Of a DNA stretch of 64,000 nucleotides, positions 27,945-39,370 are shown piece after piece (the first letter of the stretch is position 1; each line of letters begins with the position of its first letter). A model generated the notes under the pieces. It saw nothing but the letters and a program-made list of their open reading frames with translations, had not been told where the DNA came from and searched no databases. Made by a program: the position numbers and the translations under genes. The stretch comes from Vanessa cardui (Eukaryota > Arthropoda > Insecta > Lepidoptera > Nymphalidae), in the NCBI RefSeq assembly GCF_905220365.1, contig NC_061125.1, forward strand, positions 12,851,831-12,915,830, written 5' to 3'.

Positions 27945-28020
27945 AAAACGTCACCCCGAGTCGGTATGGGACTATCATCAACTCGGACTTGAACCCAGAG
28001 TCAGCAGCAGTTAAAACATA
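27945..28020 (-). mobile_element. Possible tRNA-like SINE head fragment
   Basis: Reversed, the segment contains TGGGTTCAAGTCCGAG, a good B box, beside GTCCCATACCGACTCGGGGT. No tail or second copy was found. Confidence 0.3.
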
Positions 28021-28229
28021 TGTAACATAAATAAGTATAAACCATCAAATCAAAATTTTTCAGAAGTGGATATGAATCCGCTATGTTTAGCGCATAAAGT
28101 ATTTGTAATAACAGCGTCTATCAATTGCGCGAGCATTCCAATCACGCTTTCATAGATCCCAAGTGTTGTGTGAGAATATATTAAGAGTATGTTTGTTTGT
28201 GTTGAAAAAAATCTCACAGAGTCATGTAT

Positions 28230-28350
28230 AGACGTATTCGGTTGCGATTCGTTCCGTCGAGCGCATCGAATGTGCGCCGACGCTCGCTGTCGTCGCGAAT
28301 GCTCTTGCGCAACGCGTGACGCCTCATTAGTTCGATACAGACTCGTGTGC
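28230..28350. other. CpG-rich segment of unknown nature
   Basis: About 120 bp (for example CGTCGAGCGCATCGAATGTG, CGCCGACGCTCGCTGTCGTC) are rich in CpG in an AT-rich setting. A 79-codon plus-strand frame (28189-28428) with several cysteines crosses it. I do not recognise the peptide. It may be a repeat fragment, a first exon or a promoter. Confidence 0.35.
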
Positions 28351-28431
28351 GATATTGTATACTTAAACTCTGAACATGTTGTTTTACATAAATATTTTTA
28401 TTACTGTTCGATATATCACAGTATATAATAT

Positions 28432-28560
28432 GTAACCGTAAGATTACAAAATAAATACTAAGTTAAATTGAAATCATATTTCACGGTTCACAATATTTCG
28501 ACAGTTCACACTCTGTCTCGTCAGATTGCAATCTAACGAACTTTGTAATCTTATGGTGAC
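28432..28560. mobile_element. 129-bp foldback element or MITE candidate
   Basis: The ends GTAACCGTAAGATTACAAA (28432-28450) and the reverse complement of 28542-28560 agree at 17 of 19 positions, giving imperfect terminal inverted repeats. A perfect 12-bp palindrome AGATTGCAATCT lies at 28523-28534. The flanks are AT-rich (TATAAT and GTATAT), so a target duplication cannot be fixed. It may instead be a structured 3' end of another repeat. Confidence 0.4.
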
Positions 28561-28570
28561 GTATATATCT

Positions 28571-28835
28571 GACTAGCGACCCGCCCCGGCTTCGCACGGG
28601 TGCATAACTAGATATACTACAGAATTTGTTTGTTTATGACATCATATCAAAAACTTGTAAAATTATCAGTGTTTCTTTACTATATTGTCTATGTATATAT
28701 AACAAAACCTTCCTCTCGAATCACTCTATCTATTAAAAGCCGTATCAAAATCCGTTTCGTAGTTTTAAAGATTTAAGCATACATAAAGACATAGGGAAAG
28801 AGAAAGCTACTTTGTTTTATACTATGTAGTGACAG
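28571..28835 (-). repeat. LINE 3' tail (RTE-like), type D2
   Basis: The inverted copy starts with the tip CTAGCGACCCGCCCCGGCTT, well known from insect RTE-type tails, and continues with TCCTCTCGAATCACTCTATC and CAAAATCCGTTTCGTAGTTT. It is the longest of the three D2 copies here and shows the family end that the others lack. Confidence 0.78.
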
Positions 28836-30487
28836 TTACAATCACAATTAAGAAAAAGAAATAAAACCTGGTATGTATAAACATCAATTGTTTTATTTCA
28901 TTTAGAAAGGAATTGCTCAGTTATAAAACTCGTATCCAATTCGCTCGTCGCCATTTTTTTCAAACATAAATCAATAAATCTATATTCAATAATAATAATA
29001 ACAATTCCAAAATTTAAAAAAAATCAATTTATGTTCATAGTTTCCATGGTCACGGCACTCGTATAATGTTGACCTAATTTGGTACCCGCGAGATAAAATG
29101 CTGACAAAAAGCGGGAAGTGACGCTCCGAGTGGGATGAAATTAATAAAATGACAAGTGATTGTTATTTTTACGCTTCAAATTAACGAGCATTATATTATA
29201 TAAATTACAACTCGTGCGCAATAATGGGTACCAATTATTTGAAATCATTTGAGGGTGTAATCATCGAAAACGTAAACATACAATGTATTTGCAATTTTGT
29301 ATATTTTGAGTTTTCTTATTAAGATTATAAAATAAAATAAAGTTATTCAAATTATACTATTTTGTTTGCTAAGCCGTTAAGCTTTGTTTGTTAATCCTTG
29401 GTTTGATTAGTGTAAAAATGTATGCAAATTAGTCAATAGTTTACAATCTAAACATTAGTACTTAAATAAAAATACATAAGGAACACTGGTCTATTTTTTA
29501 CGGGTACCATATCAACTAGATACATATCAACGGGACATATGGACCGTGTACATATTATCACACTGGCTTCCAAATCCTTCAATTTAAAACACAGCAATAA
29601 AAATTATAACGATTTGAAGTAGTTTGTAGCCTTGTAGTAGTAATACCAAAACTTTCATTAAAAGTTTTACAAGTAATTTTTATTTAAGTATTACACGTTA
29701 TTGCTTCCAATGCTCATAGAAATGTTCATCATCGTCACAAAAATATGCTTAACTTGTTCCCAGAGAATCAGAATTGGACATCTCGCTGAACTGAAAAGGT
29801 TATCATTTGAAGGTGGAGTTATTGGTAAATGGATAGTCAGTCACTGAGTATACAGTGTAATTTCATTGGGCGTCGTGTAAAAAATTAACTAAAATAATTA
29901 TAAAATGCTATAAGAAAGTAATAAGTAGTATAACACAAGAAACATAGTTTGACTTCTGAGTTAAGCAAGTTTTTTTCAATAGAACTTAAGAAGCTACAAC
30001 TCATACAATTCAGATCTCATAATTAATTCTGTCCTTAAAAATGTGTTCCTAAACTAATCGCGCAAGATGATCTGTAAACACAAAATTTAATTACTAATGT
30101 TTTATAATTTAACTTATAATTATGGTTTTGTAAATAAAATACTAGTAGTTCAATACAGATAATTATTCTATTTTATATTTCGTAACCAAACAATAAATCA
30201 ATAATCTCTGAATAGTCAGTAAAGCGTGCACACAATAATTCAATTTGTGTCTTTATTAAAACCACTGTAGCGTAACAGCTGAGACCTAACACAGGAACTA
30301 TATTACTTTGGCAAGGAGCCTAGCATTGGCCGATAATAATTCGCACCTGCGACGACCGTGTCAACTAACAACGGGTGCCAAGCTAACAAAATGTTTAGAT
30401 GGTAATAAATATATGCTTTAAAATCACTTATTAAATACTTTCATTGCTATACATATACGACTTCATTTTCACTACTCGTTCGTAGGC

Positions 30488-30675
30488 GAGTATCATTACA
30501 TAGTGTAAAACAAAGTCGCTCACCGCTGTCTGTCCCTACGTATGCTTAAATCTTAAAAATACGCAACAGATTTTGAGGCGGTTTTTTTTAATAGACAGTG
30601 TGATTCGAGAGGAAGGTTTGTATGTATAATACATGCAAAACATAGTAAAGTAACACTGAAAATTTTAGACGTGCG
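30488..30675 (+). repeat. LINE 3' tail (RTE-like), type D2
   Basis: ACAAAGTCGCTCACCGCTGT, ACGCAACAGATTTTGAGGCG and GTGATTCGAGAGGAAGGTTT align with 9550-9725 in order. It is followed directly by a decayed SINE B. Confidence 0.75.
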
Positions 30676-30699
30676 AAACCGTCAACAACATTTGAAGAG

Positions 30700-30866
30700 C
30701 TGGAGTTTTACCATTATCCCAGTGCAACGTGGGCTGATGCATATACAGCTACGTGGCTGATAATCGCCGAACATGACTTAACTATAAATATAAACCGGTT
30801 GCAAAGTCTTGAACTCGTAATCTAAGATTAGAACGTGTTTAACAATTGGGGTTTCTCAGCTCTAAT
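30700..30866 (-). mobile_element. Very degenerate SINE, family B
   Basis: The right part (TCTTGAACTCGTAATCTAAG, TTAGAACGTGTTTAACAATT, TTTCTCAGCTC) follows the order of the reversed family B head, and the left part is a plausible decayed body. Only the head is convincing. Confidence 0.45.
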
Positions 30867-31029
30867 GAAAAGGTAATTTATTATTATTTTAACGCATAAA
30901 TCATTTTACTTGATAACTCGGCTTTTCGCATGTCTGCTTAGGTTTGTACTACTTATTAAATATCCTTCGCCAAACAATTTATATTGTTGAGTTTGAAGAG
31001 TGAGCCGGTCTAAAGACGTATAAGGGTTT

Positions 31030-31275
31030 TAAGTTGGGCCAAGGTTGGTGGCGAAGTGGCGATAAAATTGGATGGTTAACATTTCTGACATCACCAATGT
31101 CTTGCTATCGCTGTCCATTAGTGATATACCATAAGGCTGCCAATTTGTCAGTCAAAATGTATAGTTGGTGCGAATTGGCAATGTGGTTGAATGGTTGATA
31201 TTTCTGACCTTACCAATGTCGCTTTATTACTGCCTTTTGGTGACCCCTTATCAGATGGCCCACAAGTTAATCAGC
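31030..31275 (-). repeat. Dispersed repeat, family C, degenerate, possibly doubled
   Basis: In inverse orientation to the other copies, CCAAGGTTGGTGGCGAAGTG is followed by GGATGGTTAACATTTCTGAC and CTGTCCATTAGTGATATACC. A second similar block (GTGCGAATTGGCAATGTGGT, TGAATGGTTGATATTTCTGA) begins at about 31168 and ends with CAGATGGCCCACAAGTTAAT. Two partial copies in tandem, or one with an internal duplication, would fit. Confidence 0.65.
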
Positions 31276-32037
31276 CTATCTATTTTATAGAAAAACCTTA
31301 CGATTTTTTTGTATTTTATAATAATTTATTTGCAATATTTATGACTGAACAATGAATGTGTAAAAGAAATATAACAGGCGGCTATTTCTGCTTCGCCAAA
31401 AGTTCTTACCGGATACATTTAAATTAAAAGCTTTTATGCACATTTTACGCTTTGATAAATTTGTCGCTTCACAAATATTCAAGAGGTATATTCCAAAGTC
31501 AAACGAATGTGAAGATAGACAAAGTTAATTGCACTTAAAAAGTTTAATAGCTTAAAAATATGAAAAATATAATTAGATCTAGAGCCCTTCAGGGCATCTA
31601 GCTGTCACTAGGTACAGTCGAGAGCAACGCATAAAAAGCATAACACAACATAATTATTTTTTTTAGAATCATATAAAAAAGGTCATAAAATAAGACAAAT
31701 GACATAAAAATGATAAATTTCTAAAACTAGTTTTAGATGTAATACACATTAGGATTCATCGTAGTTCCCAAGATTGGTGGCAACTACACTATTTAATATG
31801 AATTTTCAATATTTATTAGTGTCATGATAAGTGGTTGTATTCTAGTTTTGATCTGATGGCATATCTAGCAGATCTGTTTTAAATACTGAAAAGTATGGCT
31901 ATATGATGACGTTATGAGCGTAACATATCATTATTCAATTTATCACCGGCGATGGTATCTTAGTCTTATGCATTTATGTTGGTGACTGTACAGTCAGTAA
32001 GAGACGCCTCTTAATTGAACAAGACGGAAGAGGAATC

Positions 32038-32056
32038 AAAGGGAATGATTCCCTTT
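32038..32056. repeat. Short near-perfect palindrome
   Basis: AAAGGGAAT and ATTCCCTTT are exact 9-bp inverted arms around one G. The following 50 bp (GGGGCATTCCGGAGGGTAGG, ACGCGATGCGTGTGC) are unusually GC-rich for the window. The function is unknown. Confidence 0.6.
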
Positions 32057-32781
32057 AGGGGCATTCCGGAGGGTAGGACGCGATGCGTGTGCAATATAAT
32101 TTAGGGGGCATAAATATCTAGCTTAGAATAAAAAATACTCAGAAACCAAAGCATTCATCTTAAGTAATTAAGAACCGTGCATCAAACTAAATTTATACTT
32201 TTTATTTTTTAAAACCCAAGAGACAAAAAACACACAATCGTAGGTAGGTAATAATGACGGATAAAATAATTCAAGTAACATTTGTAGTTAACCACAAATA
32301 AATAATTATTATTGGTATAAGTCCTATCGTAGACACGCGGTGGCGTGTCAAGCCAGGTACTAGTAAGAGAACTGGTGAACAACATCGTGTTTAATTTTAC
32401 AAGAACCATTTGGAGCCACTTTTGAGCCCCTCATAACTCAAGAATTATTTAACTTAAACTCTCAAACTTGGGTCATATACTGATATTACTTTTATTTAAA
32501 ATGATGCCGTATCCAGTAAATATAATTCCTTGTTTAAATCGTAGGTTAAACCTTATCGTGGGTGAGATTCCTTAGCAACAACGTACCCGTTGCTAAGATT
32601 GTGCCTAAAATTGCTTTATGTAATTTGTAAGGGGCTGGACACATCAATCTTATGGGGTGTAACGCCTTTTAAAGGAAATCAAGTGAGTAATGCTGTATCG
32701 CGAACGAGAAAATCGTAAAGGATTTATTTTACTTTGTTCTAATTTCAAAATATATTTTAATAATATTTTAATGGGTGTAAT

Positions 32782-32968
32782 CTATATTAATATTATAAAT
32801 GTGAAAGTTACTCTGTCGTCTGTCATTCTTTCACGATCAAACCGGCGAAGCGAATTTCATGAAATTTGGTATGATGCAAACAAACTCCAAGAAAGAACAT
32901 AGGCTATTTTTTGCCTGATATATGACAATAACCTAAACACGAGCGAATACGCGGGCGGCAACTAGAGT
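32782..32968 (+). repeat. LINE 3' tail, type D
   Basis: AATATTATAAATGTGAAAGT, GAATTTCATGAAATTTGGTA, AACATAGGCTATTTTTTGCC and CGCGGGCGGCAACTAGAGTG give a complete and fairly young copy ending at the usual CTAG-type tip. Much of the 70-codon frame at 32690-32902 is this repeat. Confidence 0.8.
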
Positions 32969-33558
32969 GTTATAAATATTTATCTACCAATATGAAAATA
33001 TATCTTGAGACATTTATTCAATCTATTGTCTTTGCAAATGCTGTCTGGAAAATATACGACTAGCTCTTGGTAAAACAGTTTTATCTACCTTTGTTTAATC
33101 TGTACTTTTTGACCAACTTCATATGTATAAACATACATGTATTAGTTGATATTCGTATATAACAAAACCCGTATTTAAGTTTACGATATAACATACCATA
33201 AATAAAAACATTAATATCTAAATTACACAACTTAGAAATTTTCACAATTTAACAAAGAGATTCCATTCGTTCGTGTAAAGATATCCGTATGCGCGTCTCA
33301 TATTTATGCCTCTGTATATTGCTATCAAGCGTAATGTAATAAAGATAATTTACATATATATTCTATAAAATTTACATGAGGAATAAATGAATTGCGGCCG
33401 AATAGTTTCTATGGTACGTTTACACCGTTGTATACAAGTTCAAGTTGAAATAATAATTTACACCCACGTTTCATGAGAATATAAAGAAACTTAACAGTGA
33501 ACGAGTCACGACGTTGCCTTGTTGGAACAGTTCCCTATAAACGCCTCAATTATATTTT

Positions 33559-33750
33559 ACTAGTTGTACCCGCGGCTTCGCTAGCATTTTATGGGGCTGG
33601 TTGTCATGTGTTAGGCAAAAAATGTCCTATGTCCTTCCGCGAAGTTCAAGTTTGCTTCGCACCAAATTTCATCAAATTGGGTAATTGGTTTGTTCATTAA
33701 ATATCGACAGACAGACAGAGCTACTCTCACATGTATAATATTAATATAGA
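33559..33750 (-). repeat. LINE 3' tail, type D, inverted
   Basis: CTAGTTGTACCCGCGGCTTC marks the tip, then TGTCCTATGTCCTTCCGCGA, CACCAAATTTCATCAAATTG and GACAGACAGACAGAGCTACT. It lies in an inverted arrangement with the copy at 32782. The 67-codon frame at 33497 is repeat-derived. Confidence 0.82.
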
Positions 33751-33768
33751 CTTTATATTTTAAATAAC

Positions 33769-33925
33769 TGTGCCCGCGAATGTGTGTATTGAATTTAAGT
33801 AAACGAAAATTTTTGTAGCCTAGCTTAATGCTTATTTCATTAATCGGTTAGTGAAAGTCCCATCAAAATCGATCCAGCTGTTTCAGAGATTAGCCGGAAC
33901 TGACATACAGACGGACAGAAAAACA
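33769..33925 (-). repeat. LINE 3' tail, type D, diverged
   Basis: TGTGCCCGCGAATGTG, TTGTAGCCTAGCTTAATGCT, TCAAAATCGATCCAGCTGTT and GACATACAGACGGACAG keep the family order. It abuts the previous copy head to tail. Confidence 0.72.
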
Positions 33926-34192
33926 TTGAAAAAAATGTTAGTTTGGATTTGTGTACCGTATATACATACAAATGATTTTAATAAAAAGCGGTTATTTTAA
34001 TATTACGAATAGACACTCCAATTTCTTTATATGTATTTGTACACAATTCTACTGACATTTGTTATAACGAGGTATGTCCATATTATGTGTCCATCAAAAG
34101 TTAACGAATATACTTTTGAAATTGTTTTCTCACTAGTGGTTCTTCAAATCTCCATCGATTTCTTTTTTAAAAATTAATTTATATTCCCTTGT

Positions 34193-34262
34193 CACTATCC
34201 CGGTCTCAGGCTATCTCCATATAAAGTTTCATCACGATAGCTTCAGTGCTTTAGTTGTGACA
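34193..34262 (-). repeat. LINE 3' tail, type D, short fragment
   Basis: CAGGCTATCTCCATATAAAG, TTTCATCACGATAGCTTCAG and TGCTTTAGTTGTGACATAAT match the middle of the family. Confidence 0.55.
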
Positions 34263-34404
34263 TAATAAACAGTCGAATATAATAATATTTTTTAAAACGC
34301 ATTGTACAAGCGTATGCTTTTAATATTATTATTTTAATATTGTTGTATTATAAGTTTAACAATAGTGTGATTTCATTATAATATATATTTTAACAAGCAT
34401 GTAT

Positions 34405-34575
34405 TATCTTATTAATATTATAAATTGAAAATTTAGATTAAATTCATCATACGGCTGAACAGATCTGAATTATATTTGGCATATAATTAATATGTTATCT
34501 TTTAACTAGTAAAACGTACCAAAGACGGAGAGGAGACGGAGATGTGCAAGTGAAACCGCGGGAAACCAGTACCCA
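34405..34575 (+). repeat. LINE 3' tail, type D, degenerate
   Basis: TATTAATATTATAAATTGAA, ACGGCTGAACAGATCTGAAT, TTATATTTGGCATATAATTA and GTGAAACCGCGGGAAACCAG follow the family order with strong divergence. Confidence 0.65.
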
Positions 34576-34782
34576 TTAGTTACAAATAAAAATAAGGCTT
34601 GCTAGTATTGGGGGTGACTGTAGTCCAATGTATCGAATCGATAACATTTGTAACTTTTGCTGGTTCCTTTACGGTACTATTGTTCTAGGTCCCTTGATGA
34701 TCATGGTACTCTTAAATTAAAATAAATTAAACAATAACTGCTTTTTTTTCATATTTGAAAATGAGATAGCAGTTTTTTGCAA

Positions 34783-35324
34783 GTGCTGATATGGCCCGAT
34801 GGTTAGAACGCGTGCATCTTAACCGACAATTGCGAGTTCAAACCCAGGCAAGCACCACTATACAGGATTATTGGTAACTCGACGTATATCCGTTAGGAGG
34901 TGATAGGGGTGACTATATGCAATAATTTTAACCCCCATATGCATAATCCAAAAGTCAACCATTTTTGAGTTATCACGTTTTTTAGTTTTTTTCAAAATTC
35001 GTCAAAAATGCAAGTTCAAAAATTTATTTAAAAAAAAGTATCAATTAAAATCTATTTTTTTCTTTTGTTTTATAAAAACGATTAAACACTGGATATCTGT
35101 AAATATTTAAACAATAATTATCGGTCCAAATTAAAAAATGCGAGACGGAAAACTAATTTATTTCAATATTTGTTTGATTTTTTTTCCTCAAAAATTCCTT
35201 AAAAACTAAAAAAATCATTATGATATAATGATTTTTTTTAATAATTATAATATATCTCGTGCTCAGCGGTGAAGGAAAACATCATGAAGAAACCTGAATG
35301 TGACAAATTTCATAGAAATTCTGT
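34783..35324 (+). mobile_element. SINE, family B, split by a foreign insert
   Basis: The head (34783-34860, with TGGTTAGAACGCGTGCATC-type sequence and B box GAGTTCAAACCC) stops at CAAGCACCACTA. The body resumes at 35253 with ATCTCGTGCTCAGCGGTGAA and runs to about 35324. In intact copies about 30-40 bp separate these two points; here there are about 390 bp of unrelated sequence. The 3' end of the SINE is also missing. Confidence 0.85.
34861..35252. other. Unidentified insert inside the split SINE
   Basis: The sequence is unrelated to the SINE. It starts with TACAGGATTATTGGTAACTC and contains two GGGGTGA/ACCCCCAT-type blocks early on, then a very AT-rich interior with several T and A runs. The opening resembles termini I associate with short insect DNA-transposon or retroposon fragments, but I cannot name the family. 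No clear terminal inverted repeats or target duplication are visible, and some SINE sequence was lost at the junction. Confidence 0.5.
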
Positions 35325-35539
35325 CCTGATTTTAACATTATATAAAAACTCTTTGATGATTCATTTCTTACTTAAGCTAATAAGGTAAAATGTATTTTGT
35401 GAGGTTTTAAAACGATTATGTAATTAATATTTAGCTTAACAAATGTTGATTGATTTTTTAATTTCCATGTTCCATAAAACAGCAATAATATTTTACGTTC
35501 ATTTTCGAGTAATTCACCAGCTTACAGCGCATGCTGTGC

Positions 35540-35560
35540 CAGTGGTTCTCAAATTTTCAA
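35540..35560 (+). repeat. hAT-like terminus, weak
   Basis: CAGTGGTTCTCAAATTTTC fits the CAGTGGTTCTCAAACTTTT-type hAT end. No opposite terminus was found within the next kilobases. Confidence 0.4.
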
Positions 35561-35872
35561 CTCTATAAATAAAAAAATAAAACTATAACGAGTTCAATAA
35601 ACTCAATGTAACGTGGACGATTCTTGGGTTATTTTTTGTAAATGAAGTTTGAGATTTACTTTTCAAATTCACTTTATGAATTAAATTAGAATATTTACTA
35701 TGTAAAATAGCTACTACAGTATCGTCTGTATTTTTGTTCACTGTATAAAATGCAGTATTTCATACTCCCTTGCTTTCTAAAACTAGAAAAGCTGTTGGTC
35801 CTACTTATAAATTAAACTTATTCCGGTCGTATCAAATAAAGAATTTGAGTCAAATAAAGAATTAATCAGGCT

Positions 35873-35891
35873 GAGAGAGAGAGAGAGAGAT
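35873..35891 (+). repeat. GA microsatellite
   Basis: An uninterrupted GA run (GAGAGAGAGAGAGAGAGA) stands alone in AT-rich DNA. Confidence 0.85.
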
Positions 35892-36344
35892 AGAATAGGG
35901 AGTGGAATATTTCTTATACAGTTGGCTAGTATCCGGTCAGCAACAATCAATCAATTAAATAATAAATTATAATTTTATCTTTTATTTAAAATTAATGGAT
36001 CGTTGAAATAGAGAGAGTGTTCCGTATATAAATCCAGCGCAATTCATTAACGAGATTACAAGGTTGAGTACATCTGTACTGCAAATAAAATTGAACTAAT
36101 AAAACCGAATGCACTAAACATAACACAAATCTCCCGGTAATTACTCGAGTCACGGCTGTATAAGTTTTAATTAATCGCTAAATTACACACGTACTATTTA
36201 TGTTCTTATGTTTATCGGAGGCTTGTCGCTGTAGCTAGTACTGGTTTATGGGAAACCGTTTCCATTGTTCGAAATTCAATTTTAATATAACAAAATTTTC
36301 AACATAACAAATTTTTATGTAAATGTGTCTTAATGTTTCTTTCT

Positions 36345-36505
36345 TAGTAGTAGTCCGCGGCTTCGCTTGTATTTTTGGATGTTGATTGTCATGTGTAAGG
36401 TACAAAAGGAGCCTATGTCCTTTCTTCAAGTTTGCTTCATACCAAATTTCGTCAAATTCGGCGCAGCGGTTTGGCTGTCAAAGAGCGACAGAGCGACATT
36501 ATCCT
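36345..36505 (-). repeat. LINE 3' tail, type D, inverted
   Basis: AGTAGTCCGCGGCTTCGCTT, GGAGCCTATGTCCTTTCTTC, CATACCAAATTTCGTCAAAT and TTCGGCGCAGCGGTTTGGCT identify it. The 64-codon minus frame at 36235-36429 overlaps it and is not a gene. Confidence 0.78.
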
Positions 36506-36509
36506 CTTA

Positions 36510-38864
36510 GAAAATGAGTTGGTAACATTTGATGGTTGCTATAGCACCCGGTCAAATCAAATAGCGCGCGTTTCCCCAGCTTCCTGTTCCAACTTTTCGT
36601 CCCTTTTATGAAATTGGTATGTGCCCATCACCTCCTTACAATACCAATGAGCCTATAGTCTTGGTAAATTCAGTTGTCATATTCTCAGTGATAGATGTGA
36701 CTTTAACATTGGGAACATACAACGAAGTCAAAGAATTCCAGGGTGCATTTCAAATGCGTCGAATATAGTTACGTTTAACGTCAATGACAGTTCCATTTTC
36801 TCGATTCTTATTTCGATTCGTTAAACAACAACTCAAACGCACATTGAGCCTATACACACTATTGGAGTTTGAATAAAGAAAGAAGTCGTTATAGTGTGTT
36901 AATAGCCTTAATAATATTGGACCTAAAAAATTTCAGTAACTCTGAAATTATACTTAGCGAAATATTTTAGAGTTTCGTAGAAGAATTTTATATTTAATGC
37001 CTCGGTAAACACGTTTTCAGTCATGTCAGATTTATCGTCCCATCAGATCACGCGAGCGAGGGAATAAAAAATGCTATCGTGTTTTTGTATATAATTCAGC
37101 ACTAGAACATGTCATCCAGATTTTGTATTCATTATGTTATAACAGTTAGGTAATTTAAAAATGGAATCCCTAAATATACATACCGTTTAAGCCAAAACAT
37201 TTTTTAGTTATTTCAATGTATGTAACACAAAAATACATTTAATAATATTGATTTGATAGATAAACTTTTTTACTATAATGATGATATGATTCTTATGTGT
37301 CTGTATTTCACTCATGTGGACCTAGCCTAATGTTCAGACGATTACGTAAGCGATGTCAATACGATAAGCCCATGGGCTTTTGATGTTTGTTCATTTGATT
37401 GGAGATTAAATAAATTGATGGTGCCCTTAAATTTTAAAAGCGTTTTTGGGCACTAATGAATTCCTTCCTAACACGCACGAAAAATTAAGATGTTTATTTG
37501 AACTTTTATAAATAAAATTTAGTTGCTATTATGACTTTTTTTATTAATATTATAAAAAAAATTATAGTAAGTAAATCAGCTCGTTTACCTCTCACTGCTG
37601 AGTCTAGAACTTATTTTACTTTTGAGGAGAAATGTTCGAGTTCGTGTAATGACGCTGTTATTGTTTTGATAATGATGGATACTTTCATTTAGCAGAATTT
37701 CACGCAATACATGCAGCTTTCTTTTACCGTAAACGAAGAAACGAATTAACAAAAAGTAGTTGAAAACCCATCGCTATACAGATGAGCTTTTGATTTGAAC
37801 GTTAAACATGATTTCTGTAACATTTTATAACTATTATAAAAACACAAAATAACCCATTATTTAAGTTGACTAAAAATATTTTTGAAACTTTTCTTCTTCG
37901 CATTAATCGAAATTCTTAATTACGATTCCAAAGAGATAAATATCAAATTCTACTTTTCAATAAAACAATGTCACTCCCGACGTTCGACTACATACGCTGT
38001 CGAGTACATCCATTCTGTTTTCTTTCAATTTCGGGTCTCCTTGGAACTGAAAATTGAACTACTTCCGTGATAACGTATTCTATACAATTTTATCAAAGGC
38101 AAACGTTGCTTTATTCTAGTTCATACAGAATTACTTGCTCAGAAATAACTCGTTAAACTTGATACAAGCATAGACGATGTTGCAAAATTAAATGAGCTAG
38201 CTTATCAGATTCTTAGCCAATCTGACCTGAATTCAAGCGTGCTATAAACATATATTATTATATGTAGCTAATAATATTTGGCCACATATGGATAATTTTT
38301 AACGGAAGTTAAATTAACAGAGACTATCTCTAACATTGATATGACATTTAAAACAACAGCGTTGTTTAAAAGGTAGTTTGGTTGACCTTGATCAACTGGG
38401 TGTCACTGATAACAATGCCGCGGGGATACCTCACACCCCCTTTGCCCTGTAATTCCGGATAAAAGTATAAAGGTTAATTTAGCTTTATGTCTTATCCTGC
38501 ACTGATTTATGAGGTGACTTGGGGCTTGCATCGTGATTTACGCATATAACGTAGAAAATCTTAAAAAATATATTTTGTCAAATTAAGACGAAGATTCCCT
38601 TTGTATTGTGTTACGTAATATTCTGATGTACATAATCAAATCATGTGATGTATATCTTAGACAAAAACCAAAGGGAACTAATTGTTATTTTTCTTTTGAA
38701 CGAATTGGAAATGCTATCGTTAATCGTGATAACATATATACATGTTTTAAATATTTCCAGTAACGATTACTGAGAAATCGTTACCATTTCTAAGTAATCG
38801 TTCACGTAAACCATTCGCGGAAGCAACGTTTCATATTTTCAAAACAAACTATTTCACGTTTATG
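36510..38864. other. Pre-integration flank of the LTR element
   Basis: This is AT-rich DNA upstream of the insertion with no recognised gene or repeat. GC-richer spots at 36540-36600 and 38400-38460 are unassigned. Confidence 0.55.
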
Positions 38865-38868
38865 CACG

Positions 38869-39363
38869 TGATAGATTATTATACTAATAGCAATTGAATC
38901 ATGTTTGTAAAAAGTATAATACTCGTTTATTACAAGTGTTGTGTACTGATCAATCATTGAGGGTAGGTGAAAAATAAAAATTATTTCAAGTAAGTGCGGT
39001 GTCAACCGAGATATAAAAGTATGGTGACTGGTCTCTGGGGCAGTTTTTGTTCGGCCGCCGAAGCGACTAGTTCAAAAGTTAAGTATTTCAATTATTATTT
39101 TATATAAGCTGTTAATAGCGTAGTCACATATAATTACAGTTTGTATTAGATTATTTAAATGTATATCATTCTACTTAAAGTGAGCTTGTATATTCATAGT
39201 TGCAGATAATTAGCTATAAGACCATTCAATGTAAGATATGATAAGTAATATACGTATATGATGTAAGATAGATCATAAGATTGTTGTATTTGCAGATACA
39301 AATAATGGAATTTAAGTTATATGAATAAATCTTTATATTTATATGTGTTGCATTATTTTATTT
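38869..39363 (+). repeat. 5' LTR
   Basis: This 495-bp direct repeat is 99.6 percent identical to 44112-44606. It begins TGATAG and ends TTATTT, so it lacks the usual TG...CA termini. Its TATA box, a likely transcription start about 30 bp downstream, and an AATAAA signal (39324-39329) divide it into a plausible U3-R-U5. It should drive transcription of the downstream Gag-Pol frame. The boundaries were set by where identity to the 3' copy ends and by the flanking CACG; the left edge could shift by 1 bp because both copies are preceded by G. Confidence 0.93.
39011..39020 (+). promoter_or_regulatory. TATA box of the 5' LTR promoter
   Basis: The string ATATAAAAGT lies 143 bp into the LTR and is a strong RNA polymerase II TATA element. 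A GGGGCAGTTTTTG stretch begins about 27 bp downstream (near 39037-39049) and is a reasonable initiator, followed by a GC-rich CGGCCGCCGAAGCGAC segment that would be the 5' end of R. The identical sequence occurs in the 3' LTR at 44254-44263. The start site is an inference from spacing. Confidence 0.7.
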
Positions 39364-39370
39364 TCAGAAG

